Of a stretch of DNA of 64,000 nt, positions 1-7,681 are shown in pieces (position 1 is the stretch's first letter; the number at the start of each line of letters is the position of its first letter). The stretch comes from Vibrio sp. VB16 (GTDB lineage Bacteria; Pseudomonadota; Gammaproteobacteria; Enterobacterales; Vibrionaceae): contig NZ_CP087590.1 in NCBI RefSeq assembly GCF_015594925.2, positions 2,542,001-2,606,000 on the forward strand, written 5' to 3'. The translations under genes were made by a program, and so were the position numbers. A model generated the notes under the pieces. That model did not search any database. It was given only the letters and a program-made list of their open reading frames with translations, and was not told the origin of the DNA.

Positions 1-86
1 GTCTTTTTCCGAGATACGAACCAGCCGAACCAGATACAACAAACAATATAGATAACGAAGCCAGTTAGAAATAACGTACTATTCAC
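1..86 (-). CDS. Sodium:solute symporter (SSS family), N-terminal fragment
   Basis: Only the first 28 codons are in the window; the gene runs off the left edge. Reading from a GTG start gives a short polar N-terminus (MNSTLF), one hydrophobic membrane segment (GFVIYIVCCIWFGWFVS) and then a basic RKK stretch. That is the typical first helix and loop of sodium/solute symporters of the PutP/PanF type. A GAGAGATGAAAA stretch upstream of GTG can serve as ribosome binding site. It is the last visible gene of a minus-strand series of RpiR regulator, D-aminoacylase and RidA protein, so it probably imports the N-acylated or free D-amino acid used by that operon. The family call rests on one helix and is therefore tentative. 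Confidence 0.55.
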   Translation of the reverse strand, partial: MNSTLFLTGFVIYIVCCIWFGWFVSRKK

Positions 87-202
87 TTTTCATCTCTCAC
101 CCACGTTAGTTATTACTCTATAACGGAATATATCCAATATTAACTGGTTTAGCTGTGAGGCCAGACAAATAAAAGTCTTCGATTATCAGTCAGGCATCAA
201 AC

Positions 203-589
203 CTAAGCCGATTTGTAGCAGGTCAAATCGACTTCCACTTTTACATCGACGACGAGATCAGCAACCATACAAATACGAGCCGGTGGATGATCAGAAAAAT
301 ATTCTTTAAATACTTTATTAAATGATTGGAAATAACGAGAATCAGTTAACACGACTTTCATATGAACAATGTGTTCTCTGTCGTATCCAGCATTTGTCAT
401 AATTGCCAAACAATTATCAATTGCTAAACGAGATTGTTCAATAATTCCACCCTCAACAACTTCGCCGTCAGTCATTGGAGTTTGACCTGAAATATATAAC
501 CAGCCCCCTGCTTCTACAGCATTTGAAAACGGAAGATGTTGACCACCCGTACCTGATTTACCTTCAACACCATAGCGTTTAATAGACAT
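203..589 (-). CDS. RidA/YjgF/UK114 family reactive-intermediate deaminase
   Basis: A 128-residue protein of the usual length for the RidA family, which hydrolyses reactive enamine/imine intermediates released by PLP enzymes. Visible family features are the N-terminal PFSNAVEAGGWLYISGQ segment, the middle region with QSRLAIDNCLAIMTNAGY and a C-terminal PPARICMVADLVVDVKVEVD stretch holding the conserved Arg. AAGGTGAG precedes the ATG. It lies 24 bp downstream of the D-aminoacylase gene on the same strand and is surely co-transcribed. Its natural partner is the divergent PLP-dependent D-amino-acid enzyme, whose dehydratase or aldolase reaction would release such intermediates. It is a context-specific paralogue rather than the housekeeping ridA, so no symbol is given. 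Confidence 0.9.
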   Translation of the reverse strand: MSIKRYGVEGKSGTGGQHLPFSNAVEAGGWLYISGQTPMTDGEVVEGGIIEQSRLAIDNCLAIMTNAGYDREHIVHMKVVLTDSRYFQSFNKVFKEYFSDHPPARICMVADLVVDVKVEVDLTCYKSA

Positions 590-613
590 ACTCTCACCTT
601 ATTTATATTTTAG

Positions 614-2050
614 TTAATGCTCTCGACGAATAAACCGTCCGTACCTGTTTTCTTCTACTATCTTGTTCTTATATGTTAACTTTCCATTCACGAACACAGA
701 GTGAATACCTTCTGCTTTTTGTTCTGGATGTGTAAATGTTGCAATATCACTGATGTTTTCTGCATCGAAGAGAACTAAATCGGCGTACGCACCTACCTTA
801 ATAACGCCTCTATCTTTTAGATTAAAACGTTGAGCCGATTTTCCCGTCATCTTATGCACCGCTTGTTCAATAGATAACAGCTTCTTTTCTCGGCTATAAT
901 AACCAAGCACTCTCGGAAAGGTTCCCCACAACCGTGGGTGTGGGTGTGGATCGTTAGGCAACCCATCAGATCCGACCATAGAATGTTCAGAACACAGCAC
1001 TCTTTCTACGTCTTCGGGGTGCATATTGTGATATACCGCACCTGCGGGTCTGAGTTTTTTTGCCGCTTCAAGTAAGGACACATCCATTTCTGTTGCAATT
1101 GTCTTAAGTGTTTTTTGAGCATGTTCCGGGAAAGGTTCAGACCACGTAATAAATATCTCGAAGTCCTCCGTCACTTGCTTTAGATCCAATGTAGAGGAGC
1201 TCGCGCTATATGGATAACAATCACAACTAACATCTAGGTGCTTTTTCGTTTCATCCATCAGAGCCAATGTTTCAACCGTTCTTCCCCAATTACCTGCTCC
1301 AGCACATTTAAGGTGAGAGATAATCACGGGAATGCTATTGGCGCTCCCTATGTGGAACGCTTCTTTCATTGCTTCTAATATCGGTTCGAATTCTGAACGC
1401 ATATGCGTTGTATAAATGCCGTTGTATTTATTGAGCTCACTAGCAAGTTCTGTTACCTCTTCGGTAGAAGAGTCAAAGGCAGAGGCATAGGCCAAACCTG
1501 AACTGAGTCCTAGCGCACCACTTCGCATCGAATCAGACAAAGCCACTTTCATTTGTTCTATTTCGTCTTCTGTCGCCGTCCTGTAGAGATCATCCATAAC
1601 ATTATTTCTAAGCGTTGTATGACCGATTAAAGCGGCGACATTTACCGCTGGGTTAGCAATATCCACCGCTTGTGCATAATCTTCAAACGTCGCGTATTTG
1701 AAATCCTCTTTCTGACCCAGAAGATTCATGGGATCCGGCGGACTTTTTGTCAACACTGCTGGTGATGCACTAATACCGCAATTACCAACAATAACGGTTG
1801 TGATCCCTTGGCTTATTTTGGGAATACATTCCGGGTAACGTATTACATTCGTATCATCGTGTGTATGTACATCAATAAATCCAGGCGCCAGTGTTAACCC
1901 ACTACCATCGATAAATGTGCCATTTTTCGGCTCCAAGTTCTGACCAATTTCCGTAATTCTGTCTTCTGTGATCTCCAGATCTGAAAGATATTTGGCGTTT
2001 CCTGTCCCATCAACAATAAAAATATTTTTTATTAAATATCCGTTACTCAT
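614..2050 (-). CDS. N-acyl-D-amino-acid deacylase (D-aminoacylase), amidohydrolase superfamily
   Basis: A 478-residue amidohydrolase expected to remove the acyl group from N-acyl-D-amino acids. The family is recognised by the metal-binding GFIDVHTHDD (HxH) near residue 60, GNCGIS near 92, the THMRSEFE segment with a metal-site His, ISHLKCAG with a further His, SCDCYPY, and GSDGLPNDPHPHPRLWGTFPR with the catalytic Asp. The C-terminus (KVGAYADLVLFD) is the beta-sandwich part shared by dihydroorotase-like enzymes. AAGG lies eight bases before the ATG. It sits between the RpiR regulator and the RidA gene with short gaps. The operon suggests D-amino-acid salvage; the acyl group and side-chain preference cannot be read from sequence. 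Confidence 0.92.
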   Translation of the reverse strand: MSNGYLIKNIFIVDGTGNAKYLSDLEITEDRITEIGQNLEPKNGTFIDGSGLTLAPGFIDVHTHDDTNVIRYPECIPKISQGITTVIVGNCGISASPAVLTKSPPDPMNLLGQKEDFKYATFEDYAQAVDIANPAVNVAALIGHTTLRNNVMDDLYRTATEDEIEQMKVALSDSMRSGALGLSSGLAYASAFDSSTEEVTELASELNKYNGIYTTHMRSEFEPILEAMKEAFHIGSANSIPVIISHLKCAGAGNWGRTVETLALMDETKKHLDVSCDCYPYSASSSTLDLKQVTEDFEIFITWSEPFPEHAQKTLKTIATEMDVSLLEAAKKLRPAGAVYHNMHPEDVERVLCSEHSMVGSDGLPNDPHPHPRLWGTFPRVLGYYSREKKLLSIEQAVHKMTGKSAQRFNLKDRGVIKVGAYADLVLFDAENISDIATFTHPEQKAEGIHSVFVNGKLTYKNKIVEENRYGRFIRREH

Positions 2051-2092
2051 TTGTTTGCCTTGAGCTATTCGCCTTGAGTTAATCTACTAAAA

Positions 2093-2956
2093 CTAATCAC
2101 CTAATGGTTGTCGTCCACCACCATCTCGATGATTATCTAATGTAATTTTGAGTCTTCTTAATTTGTCTCTCGCTTTTGGCTTATTCGACGCTGCCAATCG
2201 ATAAGCGAGAATATCTATTGTCACCAACATGGCGTACCGAGATGATGATGGTTTATATATGTAATCACTCTCTTCGGTAACAATAGGTAACGTAATATCA
2301 CTTATGTCGCTCAGAGGTGTTCCCGTTTGGGTAATCGAAATCACTTTTGCCCCATACTGACGAGCAATTTCAGCGCTTTCTATGATTTCTTTTGTATATC
2401 CAGAGATAGACAATGCAACCAAAATATCTTTATCTTCGATTGTTGAAGCGGCCATTCTTGTTAATAAACCATCGCTATATGAAGACACGACATAGCCGAG
2501 ACGAAACAGTCGAAATTGAAGTTCTTGAGAAAATACTGTCGAACCACCGCCCATACCAATAATGATGATCTGTCTTGCATTATTAACTATTTCACAGGTT
2601 CGATTTAATAACCCCGGATTAATAACATCTCTGTTTCTCTGAATAATGTTCTGGGCACTTTGGTAGATGCCTTGAACACCGGTCTCATCTGGTTTTTCAT
2701 ATATAAATCGTTGCCCTACCGCTAAGCACTTAACAATTTTTAGCTTAAGATCTCGTACATTTTTACAACTCATTGTTTTTGCAAATCGAGTTACCGACGC
2801 TTCACTGACGTTTGCCTGCTCCGCTAGCTCCGAAATGCTCGCTGTAGATGCAAAATTCAAGTCATCAATAATGACTTTTGCTACCGATTTTTCTGCTTCA
2901 CGCAACTTTGGATACATCTCTGTTATGCGCGAAATAATGTCAATTTCTATATTCAT
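2093..2956 (-). CDS. MurR/RpiR family transcriptional regulator
   Basis: A 287-residue regulator with an N-terminal helix-turn-helix (about residues 1-77, including ASISELAEQANVSEASVTRFAK) and a C-terminal SIS phosphosugar-like domain (about 105-270, with IIIIGMGGGSTVFSQEL and LVALSISGYTKEIIESAE). An in-frame extension 22 codons upstream exists, but the ATG chosen here has GAGG five bases upstream and starts MNIEIDIISRI as the family does. It is the first gene of the minus-strand deacylase operon and divergent from the PLP-enzyme gene, so it probably controls both. The ligand is unknown; several SIS-domain regulators beside D-amino-acid genes sense non-sugar effectors. Confidence 0.9.
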   Translation of the reverse strand: MNIEIDIISRITEMYPKLREAEKSVAKVIIDDLNFASTASISELAEQANVSEASVTRFAKTMSCKNVRDLKLKIVKCLAVGQRFIYEKPDETGVQGIYQSAQNIIQRNRDVINPGLLNRTCEIVNNARQIIIIGMGGGSTVFSQELQFRLFRLGYVVSSYSDGLLTRMAASTIEDKDILVALSISGYTKEIIESAEIARQYGAKVISITQTGTPLSDISDITLPIVTEESDYIYKPSSSRYAMLVTIDILAYRLAASNKPKARDKLRRLKITLDNHRDGGGRQPLGD

Positions 2957-3041
2957 AATGACCTCATCAACGGGGTTAATTATTGCTTTACTTTGGCAAT
3001 AAATCTGTGAGATAAAACTCATTAAGTATAGAGTAGATTGA

Positions 3042-3061
3042 TACTTTTTAACATTAAAGTA
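3042..3061. promoter_or_regulatory. Candidate operator dyad between the divergent D-amino-acid genes
   Basis: The 183-bp gap between the RpiR gene and the PLP-enzyme gene is AT-rich and must hold both promoters. Within it TACTTT and AAAGTA form an inverted repeat with an 8-base centre, flanked further out by GATAC and GTATC. RpiR-type regulators bind such dyads. The match is weak and is offered only as a position to test. Confidence 0.3.
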
Positions 3062-3139
3062 CTGGTATCTTTTTATTATTGTTTATTTTCATATACTTAA
3101 AATTGTTACTCATAAAACAACAATTCAAGGATAATCAAA

Positions 3140-4384
3140 ATGTGTGATAGTAACTTTCACGATTCAATCAATGCATATGAAAAAGGATTGCCCGCAAAGG
3201 AGAAAAAAAGCCAACAATATGACCTCCGTAAAGGGGAAGTAAGTTTGCCTTGCGCAACATTGATTCAAGACGCGATTAAGCATAACGTTAAATGGATGCA
3301 AGACTTCGCCAATCAGTGTGGGGTGTTATTAGCGCCACACGGTAAAACGAGTTTGACCCCTGAAATTCTAAAAATGCAAGTCGATGCTGGCGCATGGGGA
3401 ATAGCAGTAGCAAATATACAACAGGCTCTTGTTGCAAAAAATGCCGGAGCAAAACACGTTCTTATTGCCAATCAACTTGTTGGTGAAGCCAATTTTGAGC
3501 TCGCTTCAAAATTAATGGAGGATATTGAGTTATATGTTTGTGTCGATTCCATACCAAATGTAAGGGCACTCAATTCATTCTTTGAATCGCATTCAAGGTC
3601 GCTCAATGTGTTGTTGGAAATTGGGGTTTCTGGCGGCCGAAGCGGTGTACGGCATAAGAAAGACGTACACCAACTTGTGGCCGAGATTCAGTCTTCTGAC
3701 AATTTGTCTTTTCAAGGACTGGAGTTCTATGAAGGTGTCATACATGGTGAAAACGAAGAAGAAGCAATTCGACAGTTTATCGACAATACATGTGATATTT
3801 TCGTTCAGTTATGCAGTATGTCTGTCTTTGATACCAATAATCCGATAATCACTGGGGCGGGGTCAGCATGGTACGACTTAGTCATCGAAGCTTTCCAAAA
3901 CATCACGATTAACTCAAGGAAGATAATCCGACCTGGTTGCTATGTCTCCCACGACAAGGGCATTTATCAAGTTGCACAAGACAACGTCTTGAAGCGAATA
4001 GAAAAATCCAATAGTTTTAACGTTAACATTCAATCCGATTTGAAATCGGCCATCGAAGTATGGGCATATGCTCAATCTTGTCCTGAAAAGAACCTGATTA
4101 TTGTCAACTTAGGTAAGCGCGATGTCGCGTTTGATACTGATCTCCCCTCTTTAGAAAGAGTATATCGAAATGGGCAGCAAATTGATGTTGAGGTGAGCTC
4201 AATTAAGACGACCGATATCATGGACCAACATCTATTTTTAAAGGTGAATGATGACTGTCAAATTGATGTCGGAGATACATTAGTGTTCTCAACATCCCAC
4301 CCTTGCATTACGTTTGATAAGTGGCGTTTTATCGCTATCTGCGAAAACAACATAGCAACGCATTGGGTCAAACCCGCATTTTGA
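3140..4384 (+). CDS. D-threonine aldolase/D-serine dehydratase-like PLP enzyme (amino acid deaminase)
   Basis: A 414-residue fold-type III PLP enzyme of the DSD1/D-threonine aldolase family, with an alanine-racemase-like N-terminal barrel and a C-terminal beta domain. The PLP lysine is in LLAPHGKTSLTPEI near residue 69. The C-terminal STSHPCITFDKWR carries the His and Cys that bind the metal (zinc in the eukaryotic D-serine dehydratases). AAGGA lies eight bases before the ATG. It is transcribed away from the RpiR-deacylase-RidA operon. A simple model is that the deacylase frees a D-amino acid, this enzyme deaminates or cleaves it, and RidA removes the enamine. Dehydratase versus aldolase activity cannot be decided from the sequence. 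Confidence 0.88.
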   Translation: MCDSNFHDSINAYEKGLPAKEKKSQQYDLRKGEVSLPCATLIQDAIKHNVKWMQDFANQCGVLLAPHGKTSLTPEILKMQVDAGAWGIAVANIQQALVAKNAGAKHVLIANQLVGEANFELASKLMEDIELYVCVDSIPNVRALNSFFESHSRSLNVLLEIGVSGGRSGVRHKKDVHQLVAEIQSSDNLSFQGLEFYEGVIHGENEEEAIRQFIDNTCDIFVQLCSMSVFDTNNPIITGAGSAWYDLVIEAFQNITINSRKIIRPGCYVSHDKGIYQVAQDNVLKRIEKSNSFNVNIQSDLKSAIEVWAYAQSCPEKNLIIVNLGKRDVAFDTDLPSLERVYRNGQQIDVEVSSIKTTDIMDQHLFLKVNDDCQIDVGDTLVFSTSHPCITFDKWRFIAICENNIATHWVKPAF

Positions 4385-4582
4385 TAAGTGCTCATTTCGC
4401 CACTAAATAGTACAGACAAGGCCCATTATATTTTTATTTTGTCTGTACTTATAATTAAAGCGAACATAGATTATCAAGTGATCAGGAACCACGTAGAAAA
4501 AAACAGTACCGCGGTTAAAGTAGGCCCAAATCCCACCGATACTAATCAGACTAACTATCTAATTCAAAGCAAAAAAATCAAT

Positions 4583-4628
4583 CGACCACTAAAAGATGAT
4601 AACTTTAATTATCATCTTTTAGTGGTCG
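4583..4628. repeat. Perfect 20-bp inverted repeat (hairpin) in the 4385-4782 gap
   Basis: Arms CGACCACTAAAAGATGATAA and TTATCATCTTTTAGTGGTCG are perfectly complementary around a 6-base loop (CTTTAA). It lies about 200 bp after the PLP-enzyme stop and about 75 bp before the FNR-type box. There is no U-run after either arm, so it is not a canonical intrinsic terminator, though it could end transcription of the upstream gene by a factor-assisted route. It may instead be a small palindromic repeat or a remnant of a mobile sequence. The rest of the 398-bp gap, apart from the FNR box, shows nothing recognisable. Confidence 0.6.
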
Positions 4629-4701
4629 TATAATTACACTTATCATAAATTATCCGTAAGCTCACAAAGCCATTTAATAGTTAATTGATATATATATTAG
4701 T

Positions 4702-4715
4702 TTGATATTAATCAA
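4702..4715 (+). promoter_or_regulatory. Perfect FNR-type box upstream of the cytochrome operon
   Basis: TTGATATTAATCAA matches the FNR consensus TTGAT-N4-ATCAA exactly. Its centre is about 75 bp before the first ATG of the heme-protein operon. A TACTCT at 4739-4744 is a possible -10 element, which would place the site near -41.5 as in class II FNR activation. This predicts induction under oxygen limitation. The promoter itself is inferred. Confidence 0.75.
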
Positions 4716-4782
4716 GTTTAAGCATACCGAACACTCCTACTCTTTAGTGGTAGACATATTTCGAAAGCCACAGGAGCGGAGA

Positions 4783-5829
4783 ATGAAATATTCAATTATC
4801 GCAACCAGTACAGCCGTTGCATTATCGTTATTGCCACTTAGCTTAGCCCAAGCTAAAGGTGATATTTTAGAAAGTAGTAAAATCACATCAAACATAACCA
4901 TTGATGGCACTGCAGACCAACTTTGGGACAGCGCAAAGTCCGTTAAAGTTAAGCTCAATAAACTGCCGTACAAACCAGATAACGGTTACAAAGGTATCAA
5001 AAAAACCAACGTTGAAATGAAATCTTTATACGATGACGAGTACGTTTACTTTTTGGTTAGCTACGATGATCCAACCAAAAGTATCGACCGCTTCCCTTGG
5101 GTAAAACAAGAAGACGGTTCATGGAAACAGCTTTCAAACAAAGACAGTACAGGCCACGACAATACATACTATGAAGATAAATTTGCTGTCTTCTGGAACA
5201 TCAACGCCGATGGCTTTGAAGAGAAAGGTTGTAATACAGCATGTCACCGTTCTAAAGACGGTATGATCAATGGTATAGAAGATAAAAACCCAGCTCGTAA
5301 ATACACCAAAGAAGGCCAGTACATAGATATGTGGCATTGGAAAGGTGTACGTAGTGCGGTCCACAATCAACTTGATGACCAACACGTCAATAGCAACACC
5401 GACCCTAAAGTAAACAAAGGTTGGGGACGTAAAGGCGATGACAAAGATGGTGGCGGTTACGTTAATAACGTGAAAGATGGTCAACCCGCTTTTGTTTCAG
5501 ACAACCTGAAGCAAGACACCTTACTGATATTAGACACCGAGAAAAAACCATTTACAGCCGACTACGACAAGCTTGAAAGAATACCAGGTTTGACGGGTTC
5601 GCCGTTCACTGGCTCTCGTGGTGATGTTGAAGTAGGTGCAATGTGGAAAGATGGCGTTTGGACTTTAGAAATGAAACGTAAGCTTGTTACGAGCGGCAAA
5701 AATGCCGACACACAAGACGTTCAGTTTAAAGACATGAATAAAGCCTATCCATTTGGTGTCGCTGTATTTGATAATTCACAAATCAACCACGTATTCCATC
5801 GCGGTGTATTAAACCTAGAGTTTAAGTAA
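4783..5829 (+). CDS. Ethylbenzene dehydrogenase-related heme-binding periplasmic protein
   Basis: A 348-residue exported protein. The ATG chosen follows CAGGAGCGGAGA and starts a signal peptide (MKYSIIATSTAVALSLLP, cleavage after AQA near residue 24); an upstream in-frame extension lacks a signal and is disregarded. The body resembles the EBDH-related/cytochrome c-552 beta-sandwich family: TIDGTADQLWDSA near the start, LYDDEYVYFLVSYDDP and YYEDKFAVFWNI. A single heme motif, CNTACH (residues 150-155), has three rather than two residues between the cysteines, as this family often shows. It is the first gene of an FNR-linked unit with two multiheme cytochromes, so periplasmic electron transfer in anoxia is the likely role. 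Donor and acceptor are unknown. Confidence 0.75.
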   Translation: MKYSIIATSTAVALSLLPLSLAQAKGDILESSKITSNITIDGTADQLWDSAKSVKVKLNKLPYKPDNGYKGIKKTNVEMKSLYDDEYVYFLVSYDDPTKSIDRFPWVKQEDGSWKQLSNKDSTGHDNTYYEDKFAVFWNINADGFEEKGCNTACHRSKDGMINGIEDKNPARKYTKEGQYIDMWHWKGVRSAVHNQLDDQHVNSNTDPKVNKGWGRKGDDKDGGGYVNNVKDGQPAFVSDNLKQDTLLILDTEKKPFTADYDKLERIPGLTGSPFTGSRGDVEVGAMWKDGVWTLEMKRKLVTSGKNADTQDVQFKDMNKAYPFGVAVFDNSQINHVFHRGVLNLEFK

Positions 5830-5912
5830 TCCTCGTAGAATATAAGTAATAAATTAGGCCAATAATTATTGGCCTAATTTTGATTCCTGCACTATTTAAT
5901 GGAGAGGAATTC

Positions 5913-6479
5913 ATGTTTAACGTTAACCTGTTACGCAAAATATTAATCATCGGTTTTTTCTCGGTCTTCGTTAATAGTAATTCTTACTCTCAAGAAACGG
6001 TTATAACAAATTCCAGTATCGATACAGACCGCGAACAAATCTTTCAAACTCAGCTATCCACAGAATTTGAAATGGATACGTTGCTTAAAGAGAACAAACG
6101 TTGTATTCGATGCCACCAGAAAAAAAGACTCATCAAGGACATCAGCGCCATTTCCACCGTCGGTTCACACGCTAGTGACACGTTTTTAAATAACTGCACC
6201 GCCTGTCATGGCATTAAAGAAAAACATCCTAAGAAAGACAACACAATAATCAGTTTTTCTGAACACAGTTTAATGACGAATTTTGATCAGAACAAACAAT
6301 GCATGAACTGTCACTCTATAGAAAACTTGAGAGACGCTGAGTGGACGCATGATGTGCACGTTAAGCCAGTTAGCTGCGCTTCTTGCCACAATATTCACAA
6401 TGACATCGACCCAATGAAAAATATTGAACACACAGAACGAATACTGATGTGTATAGACTGTCATGGCGTAGGTAATTAA
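5913..6479 (+). CDS. NrfB-like periplasmic pentaheme cytochrome c
   Basis: A 188-residue exported protein with five CXXCH heme sites (CIRCH 64-68, CTACH 95-99, CMNCH 130-134, CASCH 155-159, CIDCH 180-184), the same length and heme number as E. coli NrfB. The segment WTHDVHVKPVSCASCH is close to the NrfB heme-4 region as I recall it. The start follows GGAGAGGAATTC and gives a signal peptide. NrfB carries electrons to the nitrite reductase NrfA, but no nrfA, nrfC or nrfD is in this window. The gene instead lies between a heme-binding EBDH-like protein and a tetraheme cytochrome, so its terminal partner may differ. It is likely part of the same FNR-controlled transcript. Confidence 0.8.
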   Translation: MFNVNLLRKILIIGFFSVFVNSNSYSQETVITNSSIDTDREQIFQTQLSTEFEMDTLLKENKRCIRCHQKKRLIKDISAISTVGSHASDTFLNNCTACHGIKEKHPKKDNTIISFSEHSLMTNFDQNKQCMNCHSIENLRDAEWTHDVHVKPVSCASCHNIHNDIDPMKNIEHTERILMCIDCHGVGN

Positions 6480-6491
6480 AGGAGCACAGCA

Positions 6492-6971
6492 ATGAAACTC
6501 ATAAGAGCCCTATTATTAATCTTTTGCACACTATCCTTATCAACAGCATGGGCAGAAGATCTGCCCAGCCCGGATGAAGATAATCTTGCTAACTTTCACT
6601 TAAAGGACGAGACATGTGCTGGTCAATGCCACGAAGGTGAAGAGCCGTCTGATAGCCTGGAGTTTGAATATAACAGCTGTATTGAATGCCACGATAAGAT
6701 GGAAAATTTGGAAGGGCGACAGCACAATATCAAACATCAAGATAATGAAGAGATGGAATGTGTCGAATGTCATCTACCTCACGAAGAGTTTGAACCAAAA
6801 GACATCTGTACCGACTGCCATGACGAAGAAGATGAAGAGCTAGATGGTTTCTACACTGGCGTGTTTTCTGACGCGATGAAGGCCAGTATTAATCACTCCG
6901 TTTACTTCGAGCACCCAAAGATTATTGAATCCAAATTGAAAAAACAAAACAGTAAATTCCCGTCACATTAA
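6492..6971 (+). CDS. Small tetraheme cytochrome c (cytochrome c3-like)
   Basis: A 159-residue protein with a signal peptide (cleavage after AWA, residue 21) and four heme sites: CAGQCH (42-47, a CX3CH variant), CIECH (63-67), CVECH (90-94) and CTDCH (106-110). The very acidic body (EEDEELDG, NEEMEC) is typical of small soluble periplasmic electron shuttles such as Shewanella tetraheme cytochromes. GGAG precedes the ATG, 12 bp after the NrfB-like gene, so the two are co-transcribed. The C-terminal 45 residues after the last heme lack further heme motifs. It probably passes electrons between the two other heme proteins of the operon and a membrane quinol dehydrogenase encoded elsewhere. Confidence 0.8.
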   Translation: MKLIRALLLIFCTLSLSTAWAEDLPSPDEDNLANFHLKDETCAGQCHEGEEPSDSLEFEYNSCIECHDKMENLEGRQHNIKHQDNEEMECVECHLPHEEFEPKDICTDCHDEEDEELDGFYTGVFSDAMKASINHSVYFEHPKIIESKLKKQNSKFPSH

Positions 6972-6980
6972 TTAGCTGAA

Positions 6981-7025
6981 CAGAAAAGAGGTATACCCAT
7001 CATCATTGGGTACACCTCTTTTCTG
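6981..7025. terminator. Bidirectional terminator between the cytochrome operon and the two-component genes
   Basis: CAGAAAAGAGGTATACCCA pairs with TGGGTACACCTCTTTTCTG with one mismatch around a short loop. The arms end in A- and T-rich stretches. It lies between convergent genes and would stop transcription from both sides. Confidence 0.75.
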
Positions 7026-7048
7026 CAAATGCGACAACCAGGCAACAA

Positions 7049-7681
7049 TTAGGTTAATATCCGCGACTCAATCTCTAACCCAACTTTGGTCAATGTATAC
7101 TCTTTTTCATCGTCTTTTTCGACTAACCCACTTTTCGTTAACTGACGTAGGTGAAAATTGAACTTTGTATGATCTTCTATCCCCACCAGTCTACATAGGT
7201 CCATAAACTTAAGCTTTTGGTGCGTTTTAAGCTGATAGATGACATTTCGGCGAATAGGATTAGCAAGCGCACTAAACACCAGATCGCTGTCTTTATCAAA
7301 ACGAGGGGACTTTAGTGTTTTTTCCGCATGCACTTTTTTAAGCGTAACGGACAGGGTTTGAACATCAAACGGTTTGGTTAAAAACTCGTCGGCCCCTTTC
7401 TTCATCGCCTCAACGGCAGTGTCTATCGTGCCAAACGCAGTGATAATTACAATTCCCATGTTGGGGTTAAGCTGCTTTAGAATTGAAATGGCGTCAATAC
7501 CACTCATTCCTCCCATCACAAAATCCAGCAACGCAACATCATACTGGTAGCGAGTGGCACAACTGATCGCTTGCTCCGCACTTTCATAAGCATCCACAAC
7601 AAATCCGTCTGTGCTTAATGCTTCTGTAATGACTTCTCTTAGATCTAAGTCGTCTTCAGCGACAAGTAATTTTAGGCTCAT
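7049..7681 (-). CDS. Response regulator with receiver and ArsR-like winged-helix output domain
   Basis: A 210-residue protein. Residues 1-120 form a CheY-like receiver with acidic pocket AEDD, phospho-acceptor Asp53 (ALLDF), Thr81 and Lys103 (LTKPF). Residues about 130-205 look like an ArsR/MarR-type winged helix (DLVFSALANPIRRNVIYQL, then HLRQLTKSGLVEKDD), an output domain rarely joined to this receiver type. The start follows GGAGAGCC, and its ATGA overlaps the stop of the kinase gene by four bases, so the pair is translationally coupled; a longer in-frame start exists but has no better site. The gene points at the cytochrome operon, which is a likely target, though this is not shown by the sequence. 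Confidence 0.88.
   Translation of the reverse strand: MSLKLLVAEDDLDLREVITEALSTDGFVVDAYESAEQAISCATRYQYDVALLDFVMGGMSGIDAISILKQLNPNMGIVIITAFGTIDTAVEAMKKGADEFLTKPFDVQTLSVTLKKVHAEKTLKSPRFDKDSDLVFSALANPIRRNVIYQLKTHQKLKFMDLCRLVGIEDHTKFNFHLRQLTKSGLVEKDDEKEYTLTKVGLEIESRILT

Noticed and set aside
4388..4633. 81-codon open frame after the PLP-enzyme gene
   Set aside because: No ribosome site, its end lies in the perfect inverted repeat, and the composition is not protein-like.
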